Source: Chondrus crispus
Lineage: Eukaryota; Rhodophyta; Florideophyceae; Gigartinales; Gigartinaceae
DNA length: 64,000 bases
Direction: 5' to 3'
Assembly (NCBI RefSeq): GCF_000350225.1
Contig: NW_005178528.1
Coordinates: 1-64,000 of the forward strand
Shown: in pieces, positions 10,812 through 23,805 of the stretch
Position numbering within the stretch: the first letter of the stretch is position 1
How the letters are laid out: each line of letters begins with the position of its first letter
The notes under the pieces: model-generated
Database searches by the model: none
Told to the model about the DNA's origin: nothing
What the model saw: the letters and a program-made list of their open reading frames with translations, nothing else
Translations under genes and position numbers: made by a program

Positions 10812-13398
10812 ATGGCTGACCGTATAATCGATACGGTCCCTTCTACTCCCTCCCACGACCCCGCTCTCGGGTCGGCATTCTCGGTGTCTCGCTCTGCCTT
10901 CGTTTGCACGCGTGTCGATCTATCGCCCCTCTCTCTGGCGTCCCGAGACCTCGCCTCCCCTTCGTCGCCGTCGGCTCGTTTCTGCCGTTTGGTCGTGCGT
11001 GCCTCCTCTGGGCTCGCCTTGAGCGCCGACCCGTCACTCCCTTCGGAGGGGTCCGTTCTTCTGCATCTGACTTGGCGGGCACCCTTTTTTCTCCCTACCC
11101 AAGAGCCGGCTTACTCCCTCGTCTGCTGGATTGGCCCGCGTCCTTACGTCATCCATATGTCGCCCCTCACTACCCCTGAGGGCGCCCCCGCGCGTCCTCT
11201 GCCGGCCCTTGGGATTGGATCGGACGCACTGGTCGTCTGCTCCCCGACCATGGATCACCCCACCCCCGTCGAGGAGGTGGCATCGCGGTCGCCTTCGGCT
11301 GCTCTCAACCCTTCCGCGCCGCCGCTCTTGGCCGCCGAGGCCTCTCCGAAAGCCTCGAGAGACCCGAGCCTCTACAGTATCCGAGGAGTTGGATCCCTCG
11401 CCGCCCGTCGCTCCGCCGTTGGCTGCGCCTGTCAGTGGCGCGAGTGGTTCCCACGATGAGGAGCTCGCGGCATGGCCGAGGGATGGTTCGTACCGTCCCG
11501 TCGAGGGCTCCCACGGGGCCACTGGTAGTTGTCGGCGTCCCGGGGCGCCGACACCTTTTTCCCGGCTCGGCAGGATCGTGGAGGAGGAGGTGTTCGACAC
11601 CTCCACGCAGTGGCTGGGCGTTCCCTTGGAGCGGTCGATTCCGCTACCGCTCAGTCGCCTAAACTACGCGTGGCGTCGCCACGCGCGGTCGGGCATCACC
11701 GTTGGTGAGCTCTTGGCGCGGGCGTGTTTGCGACCTGATCTACTCCGGATTCACACCATATACGCAGGTGGCCGAGCCGAGGGGCCGTCCCTTGCCTTAT
11801 GGCGCTTGCTATCTGAGGGTGACGGTGCCCCCTATCAAATTCCGGACGAGATACCTGGCGACAGGACGTTCGTCTATAGTGTGGAGGAGGCCGAGTACGT
11901 CGACCGGATGTTGACGTACCTCTTCCATCGGGGCCCCGGAGATCCCCGTCGTTTCGTACTTTCGGAGGTAGCGGGGCTATACGTCAGCTCCGGTACTCGT
12001 GCCCATTCGAAGGCTCGGGCGGCCCTTCAAAAATCGGCCTGTTCCCTGATGCGCCTTCACCACATCGCGCTGGCGCCAACCGATTGGTCCGCGTATCGCG
12101 ATGCTGCGGAGGAAGACGGACGCGTCTTTCCGTCAGCCGCGTTCGCCCTCGGTCTGTCCCGGAGCGACTTTCCCGAGCTTCCCGCGGTTATAGGGGAGGC
12201 ACTCCCGTCGTTAGGGGTGCATCCGTTACTCCCCTACACTTTGAGACACTTTGGCTTCTCTTGTAATGACCCGGTACACCCGGCTTACGCGGGGTTGGTC
12301 TACAATTTCGAGTGCGAATGGGCGTGGTCCCTATGCACCGCCTTCATGGCCGAGGTTTCATTGCATGGTAGGGCTTTCGTGCAGCCCGTCGGCGTGCTGT
12401 ACTTCCTTGGTCGGGTCGCGCCGTCGCTTCCCGACCTGACCTTGCACCCCATGGAGCGCGGCTCCCCGCACGTCCCATGGTCCTACTTCTTGGTTCTCGA
12501 TCTTATGCACCGCGCCGTAGCGGTGCCCGAGCGCAATCGGCGTTCTTGGACCGATTACACAACCAGCACCCGGAGCCTCTACTTGGCCTACGATTGGAAA
12601 GGAGCTGCTTTCGTAGCGCGTCCCCATCCGCTCGGGTCGGATCCCTCCCGGAGCAAGGAAGGCGTGGGGTCCGTTGCCCGAGAAGCGCGCCGGAAGCGAT
12701 ACCGCGATTTGGATGGCGAAGCTCCGTCTGTCGCCTTCCGAGATGCACGTTCCCCACGTACTTCCCTCTTCCCTTCGGGGGAGGGGTACAGTGCCGCGGT
12801 AGGTGCTCCGTCGGCTCTCCCGCCCCCTCTTGGGGCCGACTCATGTCGTGACGTGAGTCCCAAGACCACGTGCAGCCTTGATCTGAGTCACTACGAGATC
12901 ATTGCTATCCCAGGGGTGATCCGCGCTATGGGCCGTTCGATCGGCCGAGTTTGGCAAGTTGGAGGTCTCCTCCGGACACTGGCCGGTTGGTACATAGAGC
13001 GGAGTAACGAGGCTCGTCGCCTCGGTGCACAACTCCGCCATGCCCAGGGGGAGATCGAGACCCTTCGTGAATCGGCGTCGCGCCAGAGCAGCATGCTACA
13101 GCAATAATCGGTCGAGCGCGATCGATATCGCCAGGAGCGAGACGACCTTCGGGCTTCCCCTACACACGTGCCTCTCCCTCAACTTCGGGACCCCTATGAG
13201 GGACGTGTGCACGACTCCTCGATGGCTGGCGGACCAGCCGTCCTGTCCAACTCGCGTCCGGGGTGGTCCTCCCACCCGGAGATAGCGCTTCCGCCCCTCC
13301 ACGAGATGGAGTCGGACGTGCCGTCGCACTCCAGCTACCGTCCCCCGGAAAGGCGTGCCCCCGGGTCGTCAGTGCCCTCCAACGGTACGAACCGTTGA
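10812..13398 (+). CDS. Long antisense reading inside the gypsy element
   Basis: This runs opposite to gag-pol, between pol and the 3' LTR. It begins at ATG 10812 in a strong context (GAAGCCATGG), 58 bases from the LTR. Its first part is rich in Ser, Pro and Ala. The main part (a 658-codon open frame, 11131-13107) is a globular-looking sequence with Trp- and Leu-rich stretches (for example YAWRRHARSGITVGELLARA, FECEWAWSLCTAFMAEVSLH) and a C-terminal helix of coiled-coil character (RSNEARRLGAQLRHAQGEIE). I recognise no domain. Some plant Tat/Ogre gypsy elements also carry antisense frames in this place; common descent is not shown. It looks nearly whole, with about two interruptions. Confidence 0.6.
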
Positions 13399-16300
13399 GC
13401 GTGCCAGCATAGCGACCGGCTCTCGACATCCCTAGTCATTTCCTTTCCCGTAGAGCCCCTAAGGCGATTCCGCGCGAGTCTTTCTCCTACGCTCGCGGTA
13501 GACCTCCCCCCTGGTCTGGACAAGAAAAAAGAGGGAGGAGGGGTCTCAGATTTGTTGCCGTCCCACCCCGCGTCCTTTCATGCTGTTCGAGTATGGCTCT
13601 CTTCGTAGAACAACGGGAGGCGCGAGAGTGAACGGCTCCTCTCGTACGACCGCAGCGTCCGATGCGCGGAGGTCCGTCCGGGGCGTGTCGAGGAGAGGGG
13701 GCTCGTCCACGGATTGCCGGGATGTCCGCGATTGAGGTGGGGAGTCGCGCTTCGGCTAAAATTAACGAGCTCCCATTGGCTGAGCCACTCCTGTTATCTT
13801 GCACCGAGCCAGAGCCGTCTCAAGTCCTCGGCGTTATCCTTTCCTTTCTGCGTCCAGGGGTCCTCCTATCACCCTTCGCAACGGTGGCGCTTCCTGCCGC
13901 TTTTCTGGACGCTCTCGTGAAGTCCTCATTGTCGCCGTGATGACCTACGTAGGGTTGGTAAGCAGTGACGTTCCGAGGTCCGAGTCTCCGCTCGGGTAAC
14001 GCCCTTCCTATGCTTCCACTCGTCACCAAAGGAGGCATTTCCTTCTTGACACGGCGTAGCGTGTCCCATCGTAGCGTGATGGGGTATTGCCTGTTCCTCG
14101 CGGGCCTCCTGGCCCGAGCTGTCCTCGTTCCCCTATCAACGGAACCCGATCCCCGATTCGGTCGGAGTCGTCAATCTTTAAGTCCGCTTCTAACTCATGA
14201 GCCTGATCGTACAGTGCCGTCCCGCGTTCGAAATACCCCCAGCGCCATACACACAGTGATACTATCCTCAACCGCCTTTCTTTGTGCCGGTTTGTTTTGC
14301 GTTCTACGCCAGCGAAAAGCGCTTCGAAGGACCTCCTAGTTCGTCCACGCTCAGCTGATGGTCTGGGTCGATAGCTGCGCTCGCAGCTGCGTACGGGGCC
14401 GACATGCTCCCGGATTCGATAATCTACGTCATGATGTTGGCCGCAACCCTCAATCCGTGGCCGTCCTCGTCACGACTCGTACGCGGCGTGTGGTTCCGCA
14501 TGAGGCCCGATTCGGGAGCAGTAACTGATTTTCTTTTGTAGACCCTCACAACCGACGTGCGATGGGCAAGCGGCCTCGTGGCCACAAAGGCGATCTAGCC
14601 CCTTGCGTGTAAACTTTCAAATCGGTTCGGTACATTCCCGCGAAGGGCGAAGGCTTGCCCGTTTCGACGGGGGTGGCGGGGGGAAATTCCCTCTGACCGT
14701 GCTCCAGCGTGGTGCTCGCGGCGAGCGAGCGACGGAGCTCTGTTGGGACGTCGTGTCTTTCGGGTCGCTGCCTGGAGGAGTGAGGGAGTGAGCATCTCTA
14801 CGCCCTCTCGCGGCCGGTGCCGCGAAGACGACATTCGAAGTCGTGGTTGTGCCCTGGAGGGCGTCCCCAGTCCCTTGCTGCGGTCTCTTTCCGTCGCTTA
14901 TCAATTCCCCGGCTCAGCGGCATTCCTTTTCGTCCTTCCCTCTCGCCGTCTGCCCGTGCAGTCGGTCGCGAGACGACGTCGGCGTCGCCTCCGGTTTGCA
15001 CTTGTGGACGACGGGTGCGAGCCGAGTTATTGGACTGTCTATCTGATCCCTACGAGGAGCATCGTCGTGCGCGACGGATCGCGGCGTCTTGTTTCGCCGA
15101 GGCTCGGGCGAGCGTCATCCTCCGCTTCGCCCTGAGCTATCCGCGGCGCTGTCCCTTTTGTCGCGATCCGCTTTGCCAGAGTGGCGTCTTACGTTCAGCG
15201 TCTGCCACAGGGCGCGTGCGTCATCGCAGCGAGGGGTCGGTTCGTGCGTTCGTGCTCGAAAAGACAGAGAGGTTAGTGACGTAGGATCCCGTGGGGGAGG
15301 TGTCTTCCAGCGTTGTTCGCGGTCGGCGCCGAGCGCGGCTGGTTCGCAGCATCTTCTAGCGCCCCCGGCGGTGGCGCGCACTCAACGCCGACGCGTTACG
15401 CGCGTGCTCTACCCCGGGAAGGCGTCGGTACCTGATCGTTTGTCGAAGGGTCCGTAACGGCGGGTCTTGTGGGGTAGGCGTCTCCAAGCGCCTTCTGCCT
15501 TCGGCAGTGGAGAGTCGGATGGGCGGGGGCTATGTGTGCTCCTCTCCTGACCGACTGTGGCCGGCCAGACCTCCATTGAGCACGGGGGAGGGACGGCCCG
15601 TCGTCCGAGATGTCAGGGCACCCGCTCGAAGCGGGCGCACGCGACCACCTCACGCCCGCTTCGCTTCCCGGTCAGGGGGCGGACGTGTGTACCTTCTTGC
15701 GAGTCATTGTACCCCCGGGCCGGGCCGCCCGCCTTTTCTTTACTTATTGTATGGCGTGCAGTATCCGTGCACGCCGCGCACGTGCGGCTGTAATTTTTCT
15801 CCCTTAATTTTTTCGTTATTTTCGGGGTATGGTAGCGCCAGTGGTTTGATGATGACGCAATCAGTGTTGTGGCATGGCGCGCGCCTCTGGCGTCGCTCAC
15901 GTGTCACGTTCTCCTCCCCTGCAATTTTCCTTATTACGGGGCCTGTCTGGGCGGCGGGTTTTTGGGGTATCTCGGGCCCGCGTGCGGATATCACTGTTCC
16001 CAGGATCGCGTTGCTCGCGCTTACTCGCTCTTACTTAACTGCCCTGGCGCGCGTTCACCCGACGCAGCTCCACCCTCTTTCTCATCTGTCGGAGCGTTTT
16101 GCGCGTTTTCTCGCGTACTACCCCTATCGATAGGGTCATGACCACGTCGTCCGTCGGCGGATCGGACCCGGATGCGGACTGAGTGCTCGAAGTGAGCCCC
16201 AACCTTCTCGGTATTCCAAGACACAAGCGACGGGCATTCTGGTCTCTTACTATGCCCATCGAGGGCTCTCGTGATTTCAGGCAGTTCGTACTGTCCTGTT

Positions 16301-16454
16301 CTTATGTCTCGCGTCCTTGACGTCCGAGAAGTCAAGGCGACTTGACTTGAACACGTCCCCGGCTGTGACCCTCCGATAGGGTCCACCGTCGTCCTTCGCT
16401 TCCCCTTTTAGTCTGTACGTGCAGGCTGGGGTTAATCCGCGAAGGAGCGGTTGA
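13399..16454. other. GC-rich 3' block of the gypsy element without recognised genes
   Basis: About 3 kb between the antisense reading and the second polypurine-like copy. Several overlapping plus-strand frames exist (about 14743-15284 and 15507-16133), but none shows a domain, and in such GC-rich DNA long frames arise by chance. Short inverted motifs such as CCCCTATCGATAGGG (about 16122) and repeats of AGCCCCTAAGG (about 10727, 13454) are present. Confidence 0.5.
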
Positions 16455-16503
16455 GGGCCCCCCCTTAAGCGTGAACGTCCGCGTTCACAGTTTTCGTGAG
16501 GTC
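16455..16503 (-). repeat. Polypurine-tract-like region, copy 2
   Basis: A diverged direct repeat of 10755-10803: both hold CCCCC-CTTAAGCG-G-ACGTCCGCGT-CAC on the plus strand. On the coding strand it gives CTTAAGGGGGGGCCC, placed where the 3' LTR would begin in an ordinary gypsy element. It may serve as a second plus-strand primer or mark the seam where the extra block was gained. Confidence 0.6.
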
Positions 16504-16504
16504 C

Positions 16505-19433
16505 CTACCGGTACGTCTCCGGGGGCGTTGGGCGTAACGACACACCAACTCCTCTGGGACGTGAGTCCGCGCAGTCCAACTGGGGCCGTCTTAATCCGCC
16601 CACTTGATGAAGAACTCCGTAGTTCCGTCTTCCATGACTCGATGTCTCAGTAGCCGTTCGACGGCATACTGCGTTCCCGCGGTAACCTTCTCGGCGAGGT
16701 CCCGCGGGGTCGTCGTACTTGCTCGTGGCGCGTCTATCGGAGACGGGGCGTACACGCAGCAGTCGACGGAGAATCGCTCGGTGACCCATCACGATCGATC
16801 GTGATGGTTCGGCGGTCATTGGCGAGCACGCGGTAGGGTCCGACAGCGGGCGAGGCGAGCTTGTTCGACGTCTTAGCCCCAACCGTGGGGTTGAGATATA
16901 CGTATTCTCCGGGACGGAGCCGGGAATTAATACGTCGTATGCGCTTATCGAAGTCGCGCTTGTAGCGAGCCTGCGTCCGACGCAGGCTCCCGTAGGTCTT
17001 TTGGATAGTCGAGTCCAAGGTCTTGAGGAACTCGGCACGTGGGTTCCCCCTATCGGAAGGGGGCGCGTCGCCGTCCGCCCGTCGGAGAGAGAACTGCGAC
17101 GGTGGCCAGCTGAGCACGAGCTCAAACGGCGTGGTGCGTGTGGTGCGATGTACTTGGGAGTTGTACGCATACGTAAGCGGCCCCACGTACACATCCTAGT
17201 CGTCCTGGTGTTCACCCACGTAGTTCCGCAGCATCGAGGCCATTGTTCGGTTATATCGCTCGACTTGCCCGTTCGTCTGGGGGGGGTGGTACGCCGAAGT
17301 GTACAAATTCGTTATCTCCAGAACGCGGCACGTGCTGTGGAAGAACTCGGCATTAAACTGAGGGCCGTTGTCCGAAAGCAACGTGCGAGGGACGCCATAC
17401 TTGAACACCCACGAGTCGCAGAACGCAACTGCTACCGTGTACGCTGTTATCGTGCGGAGCGCAACGACTTGCGAAAGCTTACTGAAGCGGTCCGTTATCA
17501 CGAGCAGGAATGGTTTTCCTGTCTTCGTCTTGGGGAGCGGCCCCAAGATGTCGATTGCGAGGCTCTCGAGGGGCCTCGTAGCTGGAAACAACCTCAATCG
17601 GTTGAGATGTTTCCTCAGCTTGACCCGGTTCATCGCGCAGGTTCGACACCCTCGCACCGTGGCTGCGACGTCTGCAGCCAGGTGGGGCCAGTAGTACTCG
17701 CGTCGAAGTACGTAGTACATACGGTTCTGGCCCGGGTGCCCGGCGATGGCCGGGTTGTGGCACAGGCGAAGGAGCCTGGCGCGAAGCGTCCGAGGTACCA
17801 CCACCTGAACGATATCAGAGTAGAAAGAATGTCTCCGTTTGAGCATCCCTTGGTGGTCCTCGAAGAACGCGTAGTCCCGGGACTCTGACTGTCGTGCCAA
17901 AATGGTTTGGCAGAAGTCATCCATGCGTTGCTCCTCGGCTATCTCCTCTATCGTAAGAGGGGCCGGAAGGTCACCCTGCGGTGGGGCGACCGGGGAGTCG
18001 AGCGCGCCAGCCTCGGAGTATTCGTCGCGCTGGATGTCGGCGGCGTCGAACTCGTCGTTCTCCTCCCAAAACGAATTTGGTTCTCGTAGAGCGGGGGCTT
18101 CGTCGTCCCCTCTCGGTTCGTCGCGCGTCCGTACGCCCGACCCTGTTTGGGGTTCGGCTTGATTCCGTGTCGTCACGAAGACATGGACGGCCTGATGATC
18201 GCAGCTCGCGGTACAAGCGTGGTCCGCGAGCTCGTTCGATACGTCTCGAACTGTCGTGCCCCCGACGAAAGTGGGGATGTCTTCATCCACCTCGACGGTG
18301 GGGCGAGGGTCATTGGCGACCTTCGGCGACACGAGTCGTGACAGGGCATCGGGCACCTGATGCACGCGTCCGGGGCGGTACTGAATGGTGAAATCGTATT
18401 CAGCCAGACGTAGCCGCCACCGGGTGAGTCTTCCGGAACTCTCTGTGAGAGACATGAGCCATCGAAGGGCGTCATGGTCCATCCGTACGGTGAACTTCGT
18501 GCCTTCTACGTACGGCCGTAGTGTGCGGACGGCCCACACTACTGCGAAGCACTCGCGTTCGGTAGCGCTGTAGTTGGGCTCACTATCGGACAGTGAGTAC
18601 GACCAATACCCCACGGGGCTCCAGTCGTTCGGCTCTTCGTGCTCCTGAAGTAAGGTGCAGCCGAGTTGGTAGGCACTCGCGTCGGTGTCTATCATGTACA
18701 GACGACCGTGCCGGAGCAACGCGAGGATCGGCGGAGCGATCATGCACTTCTTAAGGTTCTCGAACGCCTGAAGTTGCAACTCCGTGGGGTTATAGAAATC
18801 GGGATCCGAATCCTTGCCCGTCATGTCGGTCAGAGGACGCGCAATCTTAGCGAACCCCTTAACGAATCGGCGGTATACGTTACACGCCCCGAGGAACGAG
18901 CGCACTTGCGTCAACGTCCTCAGGAACGTAAACGTCTTGAAAGCGTCGGCCGCCGTATCAGCCACGCTCAACTTGCCTGGGGAGATGACGTGCCCCAGTA
19001 AGTGCACCTTCCGCCGGAAGAAGCTGCACTTCTTGAGCTTAACGGAGATACCGGAACTCCGCAGTAAGCTCAAGACGGTATCGAGATGCGTTGCGTGCTC
19101 TCCGTGCGTACGGGAGAACACGATCACATCGTCGAGATAGACGAGGCATATTTGCCAGCGGACTCCGGAGAGTATTATGTCGAGCGCACGTTGGAAGGTG
19201 GCCGGTGCCCCTTTGAGTCCAAACGGCATGCGCAAGTGGCGAAACGTGCCCATGTGTGTCGTAAACGTGGACTTATCCCGGTCTTCCGGAGCGACCGGGA
19301 TCTGCCAATAACCGGAATTGCAGTCCAGCGTGGTGAACACGGCTGCATCTCCTAACGAGTCGATGCAGTCGTCCATCCGTGGCAGCGGATACGAATCCGC
19401 TGCGGTCTTCGCGTTGAGACGCCGGTAGTCCAC
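16505..19433 (-). pseudogene. Gypsy Pol: RT, RNase H, integrase
   Basis: The long minus-strand reading begins within the RT fingers (MDYRRLNAKTAADSYPLP), then LPFGLKGAPATFQR-type and YLDDVIVFSRT catalytic motifs, RNase H (DTDASAYQLGC; ATERECFAVVWA) and RPGRVHQVPDALSRL. The integrase zinc finger (HNPAIAGHPGQNRM ... CRTCAMN) and core (LAIDILGPLP; LLSDNGPQFNAEF; NGQVERYNRTM) follow. The integrase tail (RLRPGEYVYLNP) extends to about 16.7 kb. Order and motifs place it in Ty3/gypsy. It is a fossil with few interruptions, in contrast to the much older copia A. Confidence 0.88.
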
Positions 19434-20690
19434 GCAGAACCGAAGAGAGCCGTCTTACTTCGGTACGAGCACCACGGGGGACGCCCACTCGGTGCTCGCG
19501 GGTTCGATAACCCCTGCGTTCAACATCTTGTTGACGTCCTTCGCGACCATTTCGCGCATGGCCGGGCCCTTCCGATAGGGCATAGAACGAATCGGTTTCG
19601 TTCCCGGTTCGAGGGAAATGCGGTGCTTCGTGGCTTGGATCGTTCCAAGCGCACCGCTCCGCAGACTAGAGTGCTTACGAAGCATCTCAAGTACGTGTCC
19701 ACGGAGCTTGCCATCGTCGATGTATGACAGGTCGATCTCTTTTTCCCAATCCATCGGTGGATTTTCGGGATCCTTTTGCTGGGGGAGTACAGTACCCCTC
19801 GCCGTCGGTTGGCATAAAGGTGACCGTTCGTCCGGGTCGACCCCTCTGCTCCCGGCGAGGGTCTTATCGTCGGAGTTGGATCGGCCAACTCCTACCCCAC
19901 CGACTTGATCGGTCAAGTCGGTCAGGTGTAGCGCGTGCGCGATCCCCTCGGCGACCTTACGTTCGGGAGTGAGGATCGCGAGGGGCTTACGCTTCGCGTA
20001 TCCCACGACGGTGTGCTTCGGAAGCCTCCTTTCTCGTCGTGAGAAATTCGCGACGATGACGTCGAAGGCCTGATTCGGTAGGACCAACGCGACGCCATTC
20101 GTCAGCCTCACTCCATGTCGGTGTTGGAGTGAGGGCTTGGGTTTCAGGAACACGAGGCCCCTCCCCGCGGTTGTCACACGCACGCGGGCTTGTGACATCG
20201 CGGGGATGGTAACCCACCGGGCGATTCGGATCGCTTGCGGGGCCTCCTCGCGTACGTCTGGCCGACCCGTGTGTCGCCCGTGTCGCCTAGTAGGGGGAGT
20301 CGACTCCCCCTTTCCGTCGACGATGGCGACGGAACCGCTTTGGCGTAGCTCCATTCGTTGAGCTTCGATGTCGATACATCGCACGTGCGTATCGATGAAG
20401 GCCGTGCCGAGGAGGACCGGCACGGCGAGCTGGTCTGCGACTACGAACGGAATTCGGAACACCGTGTTCCTGAACCGCACGGCCAGGCGGACGACGGCCG
20501 AAAGCTTGAGGGGGTTGCTATTCGCGCCTGCCAATCGTGGCAGAGGTGCGTCGTGCACGACGTAATGCGTCCAATTGGGGGAAGGTCGGCCTTCCTCACC
20601 AGATTATACCCCGAGCACGTATCAACGGCGATCGTGCGGGGTTTAAATGCATTTCCCTCTGTGGCTATCGAGCAGAGGACGTTGTAAATC
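19434..20690 (-). pseudogene. Gypsy protease and N-terminal RT part
   Basis: Upstream of the RT, the minus strand carries a retropepsin-like segment (AVDTCSGYNLV, about 20600) and the second protease half (VADQLAVPVLLGTAFID). After a linker it reads into the RT entry segment (NAGVIEPASTEWASPVVLVPK). It is a fossil and the reading is spread over more than one frame. Confidence 0.7.
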
Positions 20691-23600
20691 TTCGACGTCA
20701 TAAGGCAAATGACGCCGTCGACAACCTTCGGGGCGGCCTTATCGGTGAGGTCGTTCCGCCGGGGCCTTCGCCTTCGGTGCTGGCCCCGCTTGCGTTTCCT
20801 TCTCCCCCTTTCTTGGGGCGTCCGCGGATTAGTGACGCTTCTCGGATTGTTCGAGTCCGTACGACACGGACCCTTCTCCGGCGACCTTGGGCTCGCGGGA
20901 GTCAGGGGGTCGACCGAATCTTTTCGGTCGTCGTTGCCCCCGTCGCCATCGTTACGCCTCACCGGGACGTCGGCTGTCCCGGTGTCTTGTTCTCCTAATG
21001 TCGGGCCTTCGGAGGCCTCGACGTGCGCTCCCTCCTGTATCGGCATTACAGGAGCTCCCGTGCTCGCCTCCGGTAGCGGGGGATGTATTATCGGACAATA
21101 CCCCCCGTGTCCTTGGCGGGCACGCGGGGTCGGGTCTAGTTCGTGGGGAAAAGACGGCTCACGCGACCGCGTGTACGTAACCGTCTTTACCCTTTTTTCG
21201 AACTACCCGTGCTATTGGAGCTAACCTCCTGGCTATCGACGGCCAGGTCTTCTTCGGGTAGCCGGCCGCGTGGGTCGGGACGACTCCTCCACTGCGGCTC
21301 GGCGGCCTTGGTGAAGTACTCGGGTACTTCCGGGCCTTGACCTGCGGCGTCCGGTCGTCGCAGGATATGGGGGACGAAGCGAGTCGGTTCTCCTTCGTGA
21401 CCCTCCGTGGGTAGAGGGTACGGATCCTCTACCCAGTCTTGCAGGTACATTATCGCATTTTGTACCTGTTGGGGTAACCGACAACGGTCTCGGTCCCCTC
21501 TTTCTCCTTGTCGGGGGTACCTTGTGTCCGCCTGCCGGTAGGCGGGTCGATCCCGACGATCGACTTCGTTACGACGGTACCCGCCTCCACGGGGGGCGAA
21601 GCACGCGCCCCCATCCGATCGGTTCGGGAAACCTTGACGCGGGGGACGGCCATCGCCCGCCGCTTGCCGGAGGAGATTACGCGCACCGGGGCGCGTCTCC
21701 ATCTGGTAGCGGTAGTTCCTGTACGCCGTGAACATTCGTTGTTCCGGCGACAGGAACGGGCACGCGTACATGGCATGCCCGTACGTACGGCATAGCCAGC
21801 ACACGTACGCGCTGCCGTCCGTTGAGGGGAAGGTCGGCGCGTGCCGCGCCTCCTCATCGGTGAGGAGGGGCACGCGAGGCGCTTCGCCTCCTGCATCTCG
21901 GTTCGATATGTCGAGCTCTGCGACCCGGGAGTCCGTACCCCTTGCCACTCTTGGAGTGGCCGCGAACGCGGTCGCGTAACTCGATGTCGTTCTGGTCGAC
22001 ATCGGTGAGGGGGTTCGTGCCCCCACGGGCCCTGCTCCTTGCGTAGTGAGGACAGGGTCGGCCTGCCACTCATCCTCCCCGATATGGAGGGTCGAGGCGG
22101 GCGAACTTGTCGCGGTGGACTTCGTAGTCCTGCCAGCCCTCCCTGCCGGTTTCGAATCCGGCAGAGGTAAACCGCGCCGAGCGCGGTACGTTGTACCTTC
22201 CGCCGTGGCGATACGGCGGATGGTCGGAAGATCGGTCTTCTGACTGCCTGGCAGCCTTTGCACAGTTTCGGATACTGCGGCACGGGTTGCCGGTGCAAGT
22301 CCCCGCACGAAGTAGTGCCCGAGGGACTGTTCGGAGAAGACTGCCGTGCATCGGAACGCGGCAGTCTCGCAATTGCTGTCGCGCCGTAGCGACAGCGTCG
22401 TACGCTTCACCTAACACGTCGTCCGTGAGGTAGCGTTTCAACAATTGATTCACGAGCCCTGGCCAACTCACGTCGTCGTGGAGCTGGCCGGCGTGGAGGC
22501 CACGCATCGTATAACTCGTATACAGGCGCTCCGCGTCGCGCTCGAGGAAGTGCGCGAGGACTCGTACCGCAACACCTTCGGTCAGGTGATGCGAGTTGAA
22601 GGTGATTCGGATATCCTTCAAAAACGGCAGCAGCTGGATCGGGTCGGTACCGTCGAAGCTGCGCATGGTGGGACGGATCCCATGACAGAGTTGTACGTAC
22701 TTCACGATCCGTCCCGCGTCACCGAAGGTGACGAGCCTCGAGGTGTTATCCAAGCGGTACATACGATAGTCAGCAACGGCGCTGAACTCTTGGATCATCG
22801 TATGTACCGGCTCGAGCCGGGGTTCAGCGGCACCCAGCGTGCCGAAGGAGGTAACTGGCAGCGTACGGACGTCTACCGGACCTGGATGCTCGTCGTAACT
22901 CGCCAGTGGGTAGCCGCCCTAGCGGGGATCGACGGAGAACATCGGTTCTCCGGATCCGCGGGCTGCTCCTCCACGGTCCTGTTCGTCCACGTACGATACG
23001 CGGTCCACTTGTCGCCTACTTCCGGCGATAGGCGATAAGGCTTGGGTCTCAGACGCAAAGTTCGCGTCTATCGGAGGACGGCTTCCTTCTGCAGTCCGAC
23101 TGGTAGCGGCACCAGTCGGACGCCAATCTTCGAGGGCGGTGGCCCTCGGAGGTACGGTACTACCGGGCCCTCTCGGGGAAGCACCGGGTATCCTTTCGGC
23201 CATGGTACGTTCCATGTCACGAGCACGCCGACGCGTGGCGTCGAGCTCAGCGGAGAGGTGCGCGAACACACCCAATTGCTCTGCGGACGGAGAGGTTCGG
23301 TCCTCGGGTCGTCTCACCGAGGTCGGCCTCTCAGGGCGACTTTGCCCGGACGGTCCGAGCGAGGCGAAACGGGAGTCTTCGACGAGCACTATCCGCGAGT
23401 GTAACCCGTCGATCAGTGCTCGGAGATTCTCTGAGGACTGCGTCACTCTATCGAACCTCCCTTCACGCAGGGAGCGGAGTTCGGCCATACATCGAGTGTA
23501 TACATGGTCCGATACATCGATCCGAAGGGAAGTACGGACTTCCTCGATGTATTCGGCTATGCGTTCGAACATCGCCGCCGCTCTTTCCTCGGAGGATCCG

Positions 23601-23725
23601 AGCGACGGTTCGCGGTCACGAGGACCTGCGTCGCCGTCGCCCGACGGGGCGGATCGGGACTGCACAGCGGCCGGACTCAGATCCGCCGCTTCAGAGCGGA
23701 TCGAGAGCTCAAACTCTTGGCTCAT
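20691..23725 (-). pseudogene. Gypsy Gag region
   Basis: Gag-like sequence lies between the 5' LTR (23806-24473) and the protease. Its N-terminal part is Ser/Arg-rich with a helical segment. A capsid-like part follows at about 22.1-22.8 kb (FDGTDPIQLLPFLKDIRITF). A CCHC zinc knuckle CWLCRTYGHAMYAC lies near 21.76-21.80 kb. The basic linker RRKRKRGQHRRRRPRR precedes protease. It is a fossil with a few interruptions. Confidence 0.75.
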
Positions 23726-23805
23726 CTCGACGCGATCGGTTCGCGGAGGGATGCGGAAGTCTTCTCGGAGATCGGACTCCAGGGTCTTCTAGGTCGGGAG
23801 ACCAC

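Noticed and set aside
13399-16454. Several long GC-rich frames (14743-15284, 15507-16133) as genes
   Set aside because: No domain or consistent composition. Open frames overlap on both strands, as expected by chance in such GC-rich DNA.
17001-17888. Plus-strand 295-codon frame opposite pol
   Set aside because: It is the mirror of the integrase/RNase H reading on the other strand, with no domain of its own.
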